From assembly GCF_002959775.1 (NCBI RefSeq), contig NZ_PPCX01000002.1:186001-250000 (forward strand): DNA of 64,000 bases, in the 5' to 3' direction. Numbering within the stretch: position 1 is the stretch's first letter; each line of letters opens with the position of its first letter. Origin of the DNA: Veillonella rogosae JCM 15642 (GTDB lineage Bacteria; Bacillota; Negativicutes; Veillonellales; Veillonellaceae). Of this stretch, positions 34,046 through 42,394 are shown piece by piece. The notes beneath the pieces were generated by a model, which was given only the letters and a program-made list of their open reading frames with translations, was not told where the DNA came from and ran no database searches. A program made the position numbers and the translations under genes.

Positions 34046-34938
34046 TGACACCTTTTTTTATAGCATTACAATTTTTAACACGTTTAAAACTTGTAAACCA
34101 AACAGAGTGGACCATAGAAGACTTTGGTAAATCTGTTATAGCCTTTCCTTATGTAGGCCTTATTATTGGCCTCATTTTAGCATTACTCTATGGCGTATTA
34201 TCTCCATTTATTCCTATCATGCCGTTGATGTTGATCATCGTTGTATCCGAGTTTTTACTGACCGGTGGTCTTCATGCGGATGGGCTGATGGATACTAGTG
34301 ATGGTTTGTTTTCTGGTCGTGAAAGAGAACGAAAACTAGAAATCATGAAAGATAGCCGCGTAGGTTCTTTTGGGGTTGTAGCCTTCGTATTTGTCACTCT
34401 TTTAAAATGGCAATTATTAGCTGCTATTCCTACTGCTGAATTTATTCCTATGGCACTTATTATGATGCCTTTAATGAGTCGTTGGTCTATGGTATTTAGC
34501 ATTCGTTCCTATCCTTACGCTAGAGAACAAGGAATGGGGGCAGCATTTGCTAATTTAGCACCTAAACATGTTATATCCTACAATACCATTTCTACATTCT
34601 TTATGCCTATTGTATTACTATTAATTGGCATTTTATTATACACCTTGTTATACGGTGCTTTTGCAATTTTTGCCGTTCCTGATGTAGGGTATGTTGTAGG
34701 TTTAGGCGTATTAGTATATGCCACAATAGGAGTTTTCCAAATCAATATTATTAGTATGATAATTACTTATATTATAAACCGTTTCTTAAACCGTTATATT
34801 GTAAAAGAATTAGGTGGCACTACTGGTGATACATATGGATTTGTTGTAGAGGTAACTGAAGTATTATTGATTTTAGTATACCTTATTATTCTATCCATAT
34901 TATCTGCTACAGTTGTGGCAAATCCAACTATGTTCTAA
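34045..34938 (+). CDS. cobS: Adenosylcobinamide-GDP ribazoletransferase CobS
   Basis: CobS is the membrane enzyme that joins activated cobinamide to the lower-ligand riboside phosphate. The 297-aa protein starts with ALQFLTRLKL and has the family motif GGLHADGLMDTSDGLFSGR (about residues 74-92) with acidic metal ligands, then KDSRVGSFG. At least five hydrophobic segments are visible. It is coupled to cbiB; an 80-nt gap with no clear terminator precedes pduX. Confidence 0.95.
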   Translation: MTPFFIALQFLTRLKLVNQTEWTIEDFGKSVIAFPYVGLIIGLILALLYGVLSPFIPIMPLMLIIVVSEFLLTGGLHADGLMDTSDGLFSGRERERKLEIMKDSRVGSFGVVAFVFVTLLKWQLLAAIPTAEFIPMALIMMPLMSRWSMVFSIRSYPYAREQGMGAAFANLAPKHVISYNTISTFFMPIVLLLIGILLYTLLYGAFAIFAVPDVGYVVGLGVLVYATIGVFQINIISMIITYIINRFLNRYIVKELGGTTGDTYGFVVEVTEVLLILVYLIILSILSATVVANPTMF

Positions 34939-35018
34939 TTGGCTTATAATTTTATCTAGTTATTTACCAATAAGAGTTATTTAATACTTCATTTAGTTTA
35001 ATGTGAAAGGAGTTTAAT

Positions 35019-35903
35019 GTGACCTATTATGTAAGAGCCCCAGGAACATGTGGGGAATTTCTACAAGGTTCTATTGATGGACAATCATTTTTAGTCACAT
35101 GTCCTATCAATCGATACTCCTACGCATTAAGTAATGTAGTGCATCCCTTTTCACAAACTTATTGTGCGCTACAACCTAAGTCAGCTCAAGCTAGAAAGCT
35201 AGTCAAACAATTAGTAAATTCTAAAAAAAATACTAGTATATGTCCTCCTGTATATGTTCGGTCTGATATTATACAGGGGAAGGGCATGGCATCTAGTTCA
35301 GCTGATATTTCTGTAACGGCTATGGCTACCGCTTTAGCAATGGATTACGAATTATCATTTAAAGAGCTAGAACAAATCTGTTTGTCTGTAGAGCCTACAG
35401 ATGCTTCTTTTTATCAAGGTGTTACGCAGTTTGATTATATTAAGGGAACCATATCTCAACCGCTAGGTATGTGTCCTCCATTAAAAATACTCGTATTTGA
35501 TGAAGGTGGCAGTATTGATACTGTAAGCTTTAATAAACAAGTGGATTTACAAAATAAAATATTAGAAAAAGAATCGATTATACGAGAGTCTCTAGAGTTA
35601 TTTAAACATGGGCTTATTACTCATGATATTAAGCTCATAGGCCAAGCGGCTACATTAAGTGCCTTTGGTAATCAAAGGATCTTGTATAAACCGAATTTAT
35701 ATGACTTTCACGATATAGGTAATTACTATAACAGTGTTGGTACAATCATTGCTCATAGCGGTACCATAATGGGATTATTATTTCCTGTTGATTATGGACG
35801 AATTGATGATTGTAAAAATGAAATTATACGTAAGTTGCCACAATTATCCTACGTAGACACAGTAGAAACTACAAATGAAGGATTAACTTATATTAAACGG
35901 TAA
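35019..35903 (+). CDS. pduX: L-threonine kinase PduX-like (GHMP family)
   Basis: PduX makes L-threonine-O-3-phosphate for cobamide side-chain synthesis. The 294-aa protein is a GHMP kinase with APGTCGEFLQGSIDG at the N-terminus, the ATP loop GKGMASSSADISVTA (about residues 87-101) and a C-terminal AHSGTIMGLLF. It begins with GTG behind AAAGGAG at 35006-35012. It precedes cobD, which decarboxylates the product, so the assignment is strongly supported by context. Compared with thrB in this window it is a paralogous kinase with a different first motif. Confidence 0.9.
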   Translation: MTYYVRAPGTCGEFLQGSIDGQSFLVTCPINRYSYALSNVVHPFSQTYCALQPKSAQARKLVKQLVNSKKNTSICPPVYVRSDIIQGKGMASSSADISVTAMATALAMDYELSFKELEQICLSVEPTDASFYQGVTQFDYIKGTISQPLGMCPPLKILVFDEGGSIDTVSFNKQVDLQNKILEKESIIRESLELFKHGLITHDIKLIGQAATLSAFGNQRILYKPNLYDFHDIGNYYNSVGTIIAHSGTIMGLLFPVDYGRIDDCKNEIIRKLPQLSYVDTVETTNEGLTYIKR

Positions 35904-35927
35904 CGTATTTTATAGAAAGAGAATAGA

Positions 35928-37058
35928 ATGTCTAAAATACATGGGGGCAATATTTTTCAATTTGCCCATGAACAACGAATTGAACCGTACGAGGTTATTG
36001 ATTTTAGTGCTAATATCAATCCACTAGGTCCTAGTCAACGAGGTTTGTCTTCATTAGAGGCTCAATTACGTTATATTTCACATTATCCAGATGCTACCAA
36101 TGATGATGTGTTAAATGCCATTGCAGATACCTATGGTATGAATAAACATCAAATTACAGTTGGTAATGGGGCGGCAGAGCTATTATATGCTATATGCCGT
36201 TTACCTGGGTATACAGGTGCTTTTGTACCAGCGCCAGGCTTCTCCGAATATAAAGAGGCATTAGAGGCTAGTCGAATTGCTGTGCGCGATATTTATTATC
36301 GACCACGAGAGGATGACAATGGAAAACCATATTTTGAGGTTCCTTATTTAGCGCTCGAAACCTTTGCCGCTGAACTAAAAGGGCAAGATGGTCGTATCAT
36401 CGTATTTTTAGGGAATCCAAATAACCCAGATGGTACATTACTTGATAAAAATCACATCCGCACTGTTGCAAGTATGCTTAAAGATGCTAATAGCTTACTT
36501 GTTATTGATGAGTCCTTTATCGACTTTGTGGGAAATGATACATTACAAGATAATGAATACTCTATGCGTTCCTTAATAAATGAATTCGATAATATCATCG
36601 TCGTTCATTCCTTTACAAAATTTTATGCTGTTCCAGGTCTACGAATTGGAGCTGCCTTCAGCAATCCTCAAATCATTGACCAATTAAATAAATTTATTCC
36701 GACATGGTCTGTTAATACATTAGCCCAAGCATATACAGAATCTGCTTTAAACGATATAGAGTATGTAAAGCGTACAAAACAAGTATTGTGCGAAGAACAA
36801 CACTACATGTATAACGCATTAGATGCTATAGCAGGTATTACTGTTTATCCGCCTTCAGCTAACTTTATTTTGTTCCATATCGAACAAGAGGGAGTGACGG
36901 CAGATACAATTAATGAAGCTCTAAAGAAACATAACATAATTGTTCGCAATTGTGATTCCTATATGGGCTTAAGTAATCAATGGGTTCGCATTGCTATTAA
37001 AGACCATGATAATAATGTTAGATTAGTTGATACACTAACAGAAATTTTGAAAGTATAG
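35928..37058 (+). CDS. cobD: L-threonine-O-3-phosphate decarboxylase CobD
   Basis: CobD (Salmonella nomenclature) is a PLP enzyme that yields (R)-1-amino-2-propanol phosphate. The 376-aa protein begins HGGNIFQFA, then VIDFSANINPLGPS, typical of CobD rather than histidinol-phosphate aminotransferase. The PLP-lysine motif is VHSFTKFYAVPGLRIGAAF, and GNPNNPDGTLL is also present. It lies directly after pduX. An alternative annotation as HisC-like aminotransferase is common but the neighbours favour CobD. Confidence 0.92.
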   Translation: MSKIHGGNIFQFAHEQRIEPYEVIDFSANINPLGPSQRGLSSLEAQLRYISHYPDATNDDVLNAIADTYGMNKHQITVGNGAAELLYAICRLPGYTGAFVPAPGFSEYKEALEASRIAVRDIYYRPREDDNGKPYFEVPYLALETFAAELKGQDGRIIVFLGNPNNPDGTLLDKNHIRTVASMLKDANSLLVIDESFIDFVGNDTLQDNEYSMRSLINEFDNIIVVHSFTKFYAVPGLRIGAAFSNPQIIDQLNKFIPTWSVNTLAQAYTESALNDIEYVKRTKQVLCEEQHYMYNALDAIAGITVYPPSANFILFHIEQEGVTADTINEALKKHNIIVRNCDSYMGLSNQWVRIAIKDHDNNVRLVDTLTEILKV

Positions 37059-37065
37059 GTAGATC

Positions 37066-37704
37066 ATGAAGACATTATATATTGTGCGCCACGGTGAAAC
37101 AGATTGGAATAAAATGGGGAAATACCAAGGTATTACCGATGTTCCACTCAATGAAAATGGTTTAAACCAAGCAAAAGCATGTGGTCAAGCACTTAAAGAT
37201 GTAAAATTTGATCGTATATTATCTAGTGATTTAAGTCGTGCTTTAGTTACTGCCGAAGCTATTCGTGGTGATCGTACAACACCGATTACTGTAGATGAAC
37301 GTTTACGAGAGCTAAATTTTGGTGATTGGGAGGCTATGCTATTCTCTGATATTGAAGCTCGTTGGCCTGGTTTAATCGATGAAATGTATTTGAGGCCTCA
37401 TCTAGTTAAGGTACCTAATGGTGAAAGCTTTAAAGATTTACAAGATCGTGCGTGGGCAGGCCTAGAGGAATTTATTAATGCTAATGATGAGGAAGAAACA
37501 CTTCTCATTGCTTGTCATGGTGGTACAATACGAACATTACTATGTAAATTATTAGATATCTCTATTAGTCACTGTTGGAACTTTAGTCAAGGCAACACGG
37601 CTATCAATCGTATTTTCTACAATGGAATGGGCGAATTTGATCATAATGTTTTGAATTTGCTTAACGATACTGCTCATGTAGATGTATTACAAGGACATGA
37701 ATAA
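37066..37704 (+). CDS. cobC: Histidine phosphatase, probable alpha-ribazole phosphatase CobC
   Basis: The 212-aa phosphoglycerate-mutase-fold protein has the catalytic RHG motif in IVRHGETDWNKMGKYQG, then SSDLSRALVTAEAI, ELNFGDWEAM and the second His in ACHGGTIRTLL. CobC removes the 5' phosphate from alpha-ribazole or adenosylcobalamin phosphate. The biochemical target cannot be read from sequence, but the position after cobD fits. Its stop overlaps the next gene by one base (TAATG). Confidence 0.85.
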   Translation: MKTLYIVRHGETDWNKMGKYQGITDVPLNENGLNQAKACGQALKDVKFDRILSSDLSRALVTAEAIRGDRTTPITVDERLRELNFGDWEAMLFSDIEARWPGLIDEMYLRPHLVKVPNGESFKDLQDRAWAGLEEFINANDEEETLLIACHGGTIRTLLCKLLDISISHCWNFSQGNTAINRIFYNGMGEFDHNVLNLLNDTAHVDVLQGHE

Positions 37705-38402
37705 TGCGACTCGATAAATTATTAGCTAATAAAGCATTTGGTAGTCGGAAAGAAGTTCATCAAATTATAAAGGATAGAAGAGTTACTATTAACGGTGAGA
37801 TTACTACAAAAAAAGATATTCATATCGATATCGACATTGATACAGTAGCCGTAGACGGTCAAACTGTTAATACCACACAACTATATTACGTTAAATTTCA
37901 CAAACCTAAGGGCTATGTTACGGCTGTAGAAGATTCTACTCATCCCGTCGTTATGGATTTATTGCCGCCTGAGTATTTAAAAATGGGCGTAGTTCCCGTT
38001 GGACGATTAGATAAAGATACAGAAGGCCTTTTACTACTTACGAATGATGGAGTATGGGGACACTCAATCATCAACGGTCATAAGCATGTACCTAAAGTTT
38101 ACTACGTAGAATTTGAAGGAGAACTCTCTGAGGAGGGCATCCAGCGCATCAAAGAGGGTATTGTATTAGGTGATGGAACTCAATGTAAACCGGCTTTAAT
38201 TGAATTATTATCAGATCAATCGGCCACCATTACTATTGAAGAAGGCAAATATCATCAGGTAAAACGCATGATAGGTGCTGCTGGTGGTACCGTATCGTAT
38301 TTAAAGCGTCTTACTATAGGCCATGTAGATTTAAATGGTATCGAAGAAGTTGGCTCTGTAATGGACTTGACTATTGATGACGTAGAGGGCTTTAAAAAAT
38401 AG
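37704..38402 (+). CDS. Pseudouridine synthase, RsuA/RluB family (16S rRNA Psi516 type)
   Basis: The 232-aa protein has an N-terminal S4 RNA-binding domain (MRLDKLLANKAFGSRKEVHQII) and the RsuA-type catalytic motif GRLDKDTEGLLLLTNDG with the active-site aspartate. Later KYHQVKRMIGAAGGTVSYLKR is typical. Length fits RsuA, which acts on U516 of 16S rRNA; RluB and RluE are possible alternatives. It is coupled to cobC but not functionally related to cobamides. The 70 nt after it contain an imperfect dyad without a T-tract. Confidence 0.9.
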   Translation: MRLDKLLANKAFGSRKEVHQIIKDRRVTINGEITTKKDIHIDIDIDTVAVDGQTVNTTQLYYVKFHKPKGYVTAVEDSTHPVVMDLLPPEYLKMGVVPVGRLDKDTEGLLLLTNDGVWGHSIINGHKHVPKVYYVEFEGELSEEGIQRIKEGIVLGDGTQCKPALIELLSDQSATITIEEGKYHQVKRMIGAAGGTVSYLKRLTIGHVDLNGIEEVGSVMDLTIDDVEGFKK

Positions 38403-38472
38403 CATAAAATTCTATTCAATATAGGCATTTTATGGTAAGATTAATTGTAATTTATAGACTAGGAGCACGATT

Positions 38473-39546
38473 ATGAATGGATTAAATCTGCTACAACAGT
38501 ATATTAAAGAGCAAGAATTAACAGGCGTTATTTTGTTAAGCCCTATAAATTTACATTATTTTGCTGGTTTTACTGGTACTACAGGCTTTGCTATTATTAC
38601 AGAAGATAAAGCTTTTATGATTACCGACTTCAGATATACTGAACAAGCTACAAAACAATGTGAAGGGTATACGGTTATTCAATATGAAACAACTGTTATG
38701 GATACTCTTGTAGATATATTCAATGAACATCATATTCACGAAGGTTTATTCGCTATAGAGGGCAAACAAATGCCTGTAGATACGTATGAATCTTTATGTG
38801 ATACATTAGATGAAAACTTTGACTTTACATCTGTTAATTTCGCCAAACTTCGAGCAGTAAAGCGAGAGGATGAATTAGAGTTATTACGCATCGCGGCTAA
38901 TATTGGTGATGAATCTTTTGCTGCATTGTTACCACAACTTAAAGTGGGAATGACGGAAAATGAAATCCGTATTATTTTAGAAACAGAAATGTTAAAACGT
39001 GGTTCTGAGGAGCCTTCCTTTGCCACAATTATTGCTTCAGGTAGTCGTTCTAGTATGCCTCATGGTGTGGCTAGTGATAAGGTTATCGAAGCAGGCGATT
39101 TTGTAACCATCGATTTTGGTTCTGTTTACAAAGGTTATCATTCTGATATGACAAGAACCATTGTAATGGGCCCTGCCTCTGACTTACAAAAGAAATTGTA
39201 TAGTATAGTTTTAGAAGCACAAAAGCGCGGCGTTGCTGCTGTTCGAGCTGGTATTACTGGTAAAGAATTAGACGCAATTTGTCGTGATTATATTAAAGAG
39301 CATGGATATACCAAGGAATTTAATCACGGTACTGGTCATGGGTTAGGCCTTGAAATTCACGAAGAACCAGTAGCCAATACTAAATCCGATACGGTATTTA
39401 CAGAAAATATGATCATCACGGTGGAACCAGGTATTTATATTACCGGTACTATCGGATTGAGAATAGAGGATAGTGTCATCGTCAAATCTGACGGCTATGA
39501 GGTGTTGACACATAGTCCAAAAGAGTTAATTGAAATAAGTATTTAG
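38473..39546 (+). CDS. Xaa-Pro peptidase (M24 family aminopeptidase P / PepQ-like)
   Basis: The 357-aa metallopeptidase has an N-terminal creatinase-like domain (residues 1-125) and a pita-bread catalytic domain. Metal-ligand motifs are VTIDFGSVYKGYHSDMTRT, HGTGHGLGLEIHEEP, ITVEPGIYI and GLRIEDSV. This is the family pattern of proline-specific aminopeptidases and prolidases. It lies immediately before efp, the usual partner in Firmicutes, where translation of polyproline motifs and peptide turnover are linked only by neighbourhood. Confidence 0.93.
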   Translation: MNGLNLLQQYIKEQELTGVILLSPINLHYFAGFTGTTGFAIITEDKAFMITDFRYTEQATKQCEGYTVIQYETTVMDTLVDIFNEHHIHEGLFAIEGKQMPVDTYESLCDTLDENFDFTSVNFAKLRAVKREDELELLRIAANIGDESFAALLPQLKVGMTENEIRIILETEMLKRGSEEPSFATIIASGSRSSMPHGVASDKVIEAGDFVTIDFGSVYKGYHSDMTRTIVMGPASDLQKKLYSIVLEAQKRGVAAVRAGITGKELDAICRDYIKEHGYTKEFNHGTGHGLGLEIHEEPVANTKSDTVFTENMIITVEPGIYITGTIGLRIEDSVIVKSDGYEVLTHSPKELIEISI

Positions 39547-39561
39547 AAGGAGAAGAGTTAG

Positions 39562-40119
39562 ATGATTTCCAGTAATGATTTTCGCCCAGGTGTAACCGTT
39601 GAAATCGACGGTAATGTATGGCAAGTAGTAGATTTCCAACACGTTAAACCAGGTAAAGGTGCTGCATTCGTACGTACTAAAATGAAAAACTTGCAAACTG
39701 GTTCTGTAGTAGAGCGTACATTCAATGCAGGTGAAAAAGTGCCTAAAGCACATGTTGATCGTCGTCGTATGCAATACTTATATGAGTCTGATGGCGCTTA
39801 TACATTCATGGACAACGAAACTTATGATCAAGTTGAACTTACCCTTGAACAATTAGGCGAAGCTAAAAACTTCCTTCTTGAAAATATGGAAGTATCCATT
39901 ATGTTCTTCCAAGGTATCGTAATCGGTCTTGACTTGCCTGTAGCTGTAGAGCTTCGCGTAGTTGAAACAGATCCTGGTATCCGTGGCGATACTGCAACTG
40001 GTGGCAACAAACCAGCTGTATTAGAAACAGGCTACACTGTAAAAGTACCTCTCTTCATTGAAGTTGACGATGTACTTCGTATTGATACTCGTACAGGTCA
40101 ATACATCGAACGTGCCTAA
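39562..40119 (+). CDS. efp: Elongation factor P
   Basis: EF-P relieves ribosome stalling at polyproline. The 185-aa protein has three OB/KOW domains: [20 protein letters not shown], the loop [14 protein letters not shown] whose central Lys is the usual modification site, and the C-terminal signature [22 protein letters not shown]. No epmA or epmB gene is in the window. The AAGGAG site is 8 nt upstream. A large terminator follows. Confidence 0.97.
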   Translation: MISSNDFRPGVTVEIDGNVWQVVDFQHVKPGKGAAFVRTKMKNLQTGSVVERTFNAGEKVPKAHVDRRRMQYLYESDGAYTFMDNETYDQVELTLEQLGEAKNFLLENMEVSIMFFQGIVIGLDLPVAVELRVVETDPGIRGDTATGGNKPAVLETGYTVKVPLFIEVDDVLRIDTRTGQYIERA

Positions 40120-40192
40120 TACTCATTGATATGTATTGGGACTAGATCTTTTCATGGAATCTTATTCCCATATATCGTAACATTTGCACTGT

Positions 40193-40240
40193 AAGCACTT
40201 GTCGTCTATGTAATTATATATAGGGACAAGTGCTTTTTTT
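40193..40240 (+). terminator. Terminator/attenuator between efp and the Asp23 operon
   Basis: AAGCACTTGTC (40193-40203) pairs perfectly with GACAAGTGCTT (40225-40235) and is followed by T to 40240. The T-tract ends right at the GAAAGAGG binding site of the next gene, so it may control entry into asp23-nusB as well as ending efp. Confidence 0.85.
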
Positions 40241-40253
40241 GAAAGAGGCCAGT

Positions 40254-40634
40254 ATGACGAAAAAAAATACTGAACTAGAGTCGGGTAAAATTAAGATTAA
40301 TGAAGATGTATATGCAACAATTGCTACAATTGCAGCACTTGAAACAAAGGGTATACATCACATGAGCTCCACCTTTAACGATGGAGTTAATACCTTTTTT
40401 AGACTTAAGTCTGATCATGAAGGTGTAAAGATTTCCTTTAACGATGAAGGGGCTATTTCAGTTACACTCTATGTCTGCATTCAATATGGATACCGTATTC
40501 CTGACGTGGTTTTACGACTACAAGAACGAATTAATACAGCCTTAGTATCTTACACAGAAATTGAGGTTCAAACTATTGATGTAGTTGTACAAGATATCAT
40601 TTTTGATGATTTAGTTACGCCACAACTACCATAG
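40254..40634 (+). CDS. Asp23/Gls24 family envelope stress response protein (copy 1)
   Basis: The 126-aa protein matches the Asp23/Gls24 (YqhY-like) family: INEDVYATIATIAALETKGI near the N-terminus and the central VTLYVCIQYGYRIPDVVLRLQERI. Members sit at the membrane periphery and affect envelope stress or fatty-acid homeostasis; molecular function is unsettled. ATG 40254 follows GAAAGAGG. It lies directly upstream of a second family member and nusB, the conserved Firmicutes context of yqhY. Confidence 0.85.
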   Translation: MTKKNTELESGKIKINEDVYATIATIAALETKGIHHMSSTFNDGVNTFFRLKSDHEGVKISFNDEGAISVTLYVCIQYGYRIPDVVLRLQERINTALVSYTEIEVQTIDVVVQDIIFDDLVTPQLP

Positions 40635-40645
40635 GAGGTGTCTAT

Positions 40646-41041
40646 ATGAGTTCAGACAATCAATTAAATTATGGCTTAGATACGGATACTATTGATATTG
40701 CTGATTCTGTCATCATTGATGTGGCAACTAAAACTTTGAGTACTATTCCTGGTATTCATTCTTTAAGCCCACGCTTTTACGATGAGTTAGTAGAAGGTAT
40801 TACTCATGCTTTTGGACAACGCAGCTTACCGGGTATTAACGTAAAACATCGTAAAGGTTTTATTGAAATAAATATTTATATTAAAGCATTGTACGGATAT
40901 AATCTCATTGAATTATCTAAACAATTACAATCAGAAATCAAACAAACCTTAAAAAATATGCTTGACCTAGATCATGTAAAGGTTGATGTGCATATTGAAG
41001 GTATTGTAAAAGAAAAGGAGCCAGTTTTACATGGTAACTAA
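40646..41041 (+). CDS. Asp23/Gls24 family protein (copy 2)
   Basis: The 131-aa protein shares the family pattern with the gene before it (IADSVIIDVATKTLSTIPGI, then INIYIKALYGYNLIELSKQLQSEIK) but is clearly diverged, so it is an old tandem pair rather than a fresh duplication. AGGAGG lies upstream. It overlaps nusB by 11 nt. The acidic first 20 residues have no counterpart in copy 1. Confidence 0.8.
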   Translation: MSSDNQLNYGLDTDTIDIADSVIIDVATKTLSTIPGIHSLSPRFYDELVEGITHAFGQRSLPGINVKHRKGFIEINIYIKALYGYNLIELSKQLQSEIKQTLKNMLDLDHVKVDVHIEGIVKEKEPVLHGN

Positions 41042-41435
41042 GCGAAATCGACGAGAAGCACGTCAATACGCATTCCAAATGTTATATGCTAATGAATTTC
41101 ATAGTAATAAAAATGATGTTCAATTTCCTGAAGGTCATATTCAAAAAGCTATGGATAAAGCATATGCCAATAGTATTATTCAAGGTGTAATAGCAACAGC
41201 TGAGAAAATAGATGCAGATTTACAACCATTCTGTAAATCTCGTAAAGTAGCAAATCTTGATAAAGTTGATCGCGCTATTTTACGTATTGCTGTATGGGAA
41301 ATGACTAACGAAGTAGAACCATTAGAACCATCTATTGCCATTAATGAAGCCATTCAACTAGCAAAAGAATTTGGCTCTGATGCTTCTTATAAATTAATTA
41401 ATGCAATCTTAGATGCATATAACAAGAGTAGATAA
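41031..41435 (+). CDS. nusB: Transcription antitermination factor NusB
   Basis: NusB binds boxA with NusE (S10) and supports antitermination in rRNA operons. The 134-aa all-helical protein begins KRNRREARQYAFQMLYA and ends with EPSIAINEAIQLAKEFGSD and KLINAILDAYNKS, all typical. It overlaps the asp23-like gene before it and is coupled by one base (TAATG) to the TsaD-like gene. Confidence 0.95.
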   Translation: MVTKRNRREARQYAFQMLYANEFHSNKNDVQFPEGHIQKAMDKAYANSIIQGVIATAEKIDADLQPFCKSRKVANLDKVDRAILRIAVWEMTNEVEPLEPSIAINEAIQLAKEFGSDASYKLINAILDAYNKSR

Positions 41436-42394
41436 TGAAACGATATTACTTAGGCATTGATACCAGTTGCTATACCACTAGTTGTGCCATTATAGATAGT
41501 GACTTTCACATCGTAGGAGAGGCACGTAAACTATTAGAGGTTAAACCTGGTGAGCGAGGACTACAACAATCAAATATGGTCTTTCAGCATACAAAGGCAT
41601 TGCCTAAGCTAATGTTAGAGCTACCTCAAGTACCAATTAGCGGTATCGGTGTTAGTGGCTTTCCACGACGTGAGGAAAATTCTTATATGCCCGCCTTTAT
41701 GGTTGGTTTAGGCCAAGGGAAAACCTTGAGTCATATTTTAAATGTGCCTTTACATATCTTTGCGCATCAAGAAAATCATATTTTAGCAGCACTGAGAGAT
41801 TTAAAACATATTCCGACTGAGCCATTTTTGGCCTTACATTTATCAGGTGGTACTACAGAGTTAGTCTATTGCCATTATCAAGGTGAAGGAATTTTTGAAT
41901 CTCATATCATTGGCGGTTCTAAAGATTTGCAAGGCGGTCAATATGTTGATCGCATCGGTGTCGCTATGGGTTTACCATTCCCTGCAGGCAAACATCTAGA
42001 GTCATTAGCATTACAAACTACAGAGTATGAGCCACTACCATCATCTATGAAAGATGGATGGATTAGTTTTGCCGGTCCTTGCAGTGCAGCTATGCGACGT
42101 ATAAATGAAACCATGAGTGATATGGATAAATCAAATTTAGCTAGAGCTGTATTTACTTCTATGGGAAATGCTTTAGAAAAAATGATTACCTATCATATTA
42201 AAGAAAAACCAGTTCATACACTTATCGCTGTAGGTGGTGTGATGAGCAATAGTTTACTTCGTAAGCGACTGGAAACCTATTGTAAACGGAATCGCATGAC
42301 ATTGCATGTGGCGCAGCCACAATATTCTGTTGATAATGCTACAGGCAATGCTTTTGGCGCTGCTTATTTACAAGAATCTAGAGGATCATCGTGA
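41435..42394 (+). CDS. TsaD/Kae1-like ASKHA protein (paralog, annotated O-sialoglycoprotein endopeptidase)
   Basis: The 319-aa protein has the ASKHA fold of TsaD, the t6A synthase subunit: LGIDTSCYTTSCAI at the N-terminus, the metal pair in FAHQENHILAAL (HxExH), LSGGTTELVY and VGGVMSNSLLRKRL, with the late aspartate in YSVDNATGNAFGAA. It deviates from canonical TsaD: the usual SGGHT motif reads SGGTT. Together with its place between nusB and xseA this suggests a paralog rather than the cell's main TsaD. Its function is unknown. The GTGA overlap couples it to xseA. Confidence 0.75.
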   Translation: MKRYYLGIDTSCYTTSCAIIDSDFHIVGEARKLLEVKPGERGLQQSNMVFQHTKALPKLMLELPQVPISGIGVSGFPRREENSYMPAFMVGLGQGKTLSHILNVPLHIFAHQENHILAALRDLKHIPTEPFLALHLSGGTTELVYCHYQGEGIFESHIIGGSKDLQGGQYVDRIGVAMGLPFPAGKHLESLALQTTEYEPLPSSMKDGWISFAGPCSAAMRRINETMSDMDKSNLARAVFTSMGNALEKMITYHIKEKPVHTLIAVGGVMSNSLLRKRLETYCKRNRMTLHVAQPQYSVDNATGNAFGAAYLQESRGSS

